From Methanocellales archaeon (lineage in GTDB: Archaea; Halobacteriota; UBA148; JAJOKI01), in assembly GCA_021129915.1 (NCBI GenBank), contig JAJOKI010000002.1, forward strand, positions 1-7,411: a stretch of DNA of 7,411 nt. The letters run 5' to 3'. The notes below the pieces were generated by a model. That model ran no database searches. It had not been told where the DNA came from and saw only the letters and a list, made by a program, of their open reading frames with translations. Shown here piece after piece: positions 7,293 through 7,411 of this stretch. Numbering within the stretch: the first letter of the stretch is position 1; each line of letters begins with the position of its first letter. A program made the position numbers and the translations under genes.

Positions 7293-7411
7293 TCACCTGA
7301 TATATCCAACCGGCATGACATATAATGGTCGATGTCTGTCTGGAAGATGCAGTATTTCCGCTACTTCACCATCCATGAATGCGCCAATCACCACGGTTCC
7401 CAATCCCAATG
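7293..7411 (-). CDS. Nitroreductase-family protein, C-terminal end only
   Basis: A minus-strand frame enters at the right edge of the window and ends at TGA 7295-7293, giving 38 residues: LGLGTVVIGAFMDGEVAEIL followed by HLPDRHRPLYVMPVGYIR. The pattern G-L-G-T-x-x-I-G-A-F, then E-[IV]-x-x-[IL]-L-x-L-P, then P-[IV]-G-Y is the usual C-terminal end of small FMN-dependent nitroreductase/NADH-dehydrogenase-like flavoproteins. In these, the first block helps bind FMN. The final residues are IR rather than the common Y-P-x. The N-terminal three quarters are outside the window, so the substrate class cannot be judged. It converges on the DUF362 gene with a 13-nt gap that shows no obvious terminator hairpin. 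Confidence 0.7.
   Translation of the reverse strand, partial: LGLGTVVIGAFMDGEVAEILHLPDRHRPLYVMPVGYIR

Overview
The window looks like a piece of a euryarchaeal genome. The gatD/gatE pair is the archaea-only route to Gln-tRNA(Gln). The small basic DUF5350-type protein behind it is, as far as I recall, found mainly in methanogens and their relatives, and the DUF1614-type membrane protein and VapBC remnants fit too. A methanogen or ANME-type member of the Methanomicrobia-related lineages is my best guess. No 16S or marker gene here fixes this further.

Region 1-900 holds no intact gene. It contains the debris of two toxin-antitoxin modules facing each other tail to tail. On the plus strand is a ribbon-helix-helix VapB-type antitoxin fragment followed by a PIN-domain (VapC) toxin that has lost its start and first catalytic aspartate. 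On the minus strand is an AbrB/MazE-type antitoxin fragment followed by a second PIN toxin whose two ends survive in different reading frames. Each of these genes appears to have lost internal or terminal segments while its flanks stay recognisable.

Region 897-6306 (minus strand) is one compact gene string read in the order argH, gatD, gatE, DUF5350-like, DUF1614-like. argH/gatD overlap by 4 nt, gatD/gatE by 8-23 nt depending on the gatE start, gatE and the DUF5350 gene are 1 nt apart, and the next gap is 15 nt. This looks like a single translationally coupled operon joining the last step of arginine synthesis with tRNA-dependent glutamine formation. The decayed AbrB remnant sits at its 3' end with a 4-nt overlap.

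Region 6307-6394 is a divergent intergenic region with candidate promoters and a short inverted repeat. It is followed on the plus strand by a DUF362-family gene (6395-7279). The window ends with the C-terminal end of a minus-strand nitroreductase-family gene that converges on the DUF362 gene.

Most of the window is core metabolism. The least explained parts are the two toxin-antitoxin wrecks and the conserved-looking small basic protein coupled to gatDE. I did not find clear evidence of a new defence or mobile system. No rRNA, tRNA or CRISPR array was recognised.
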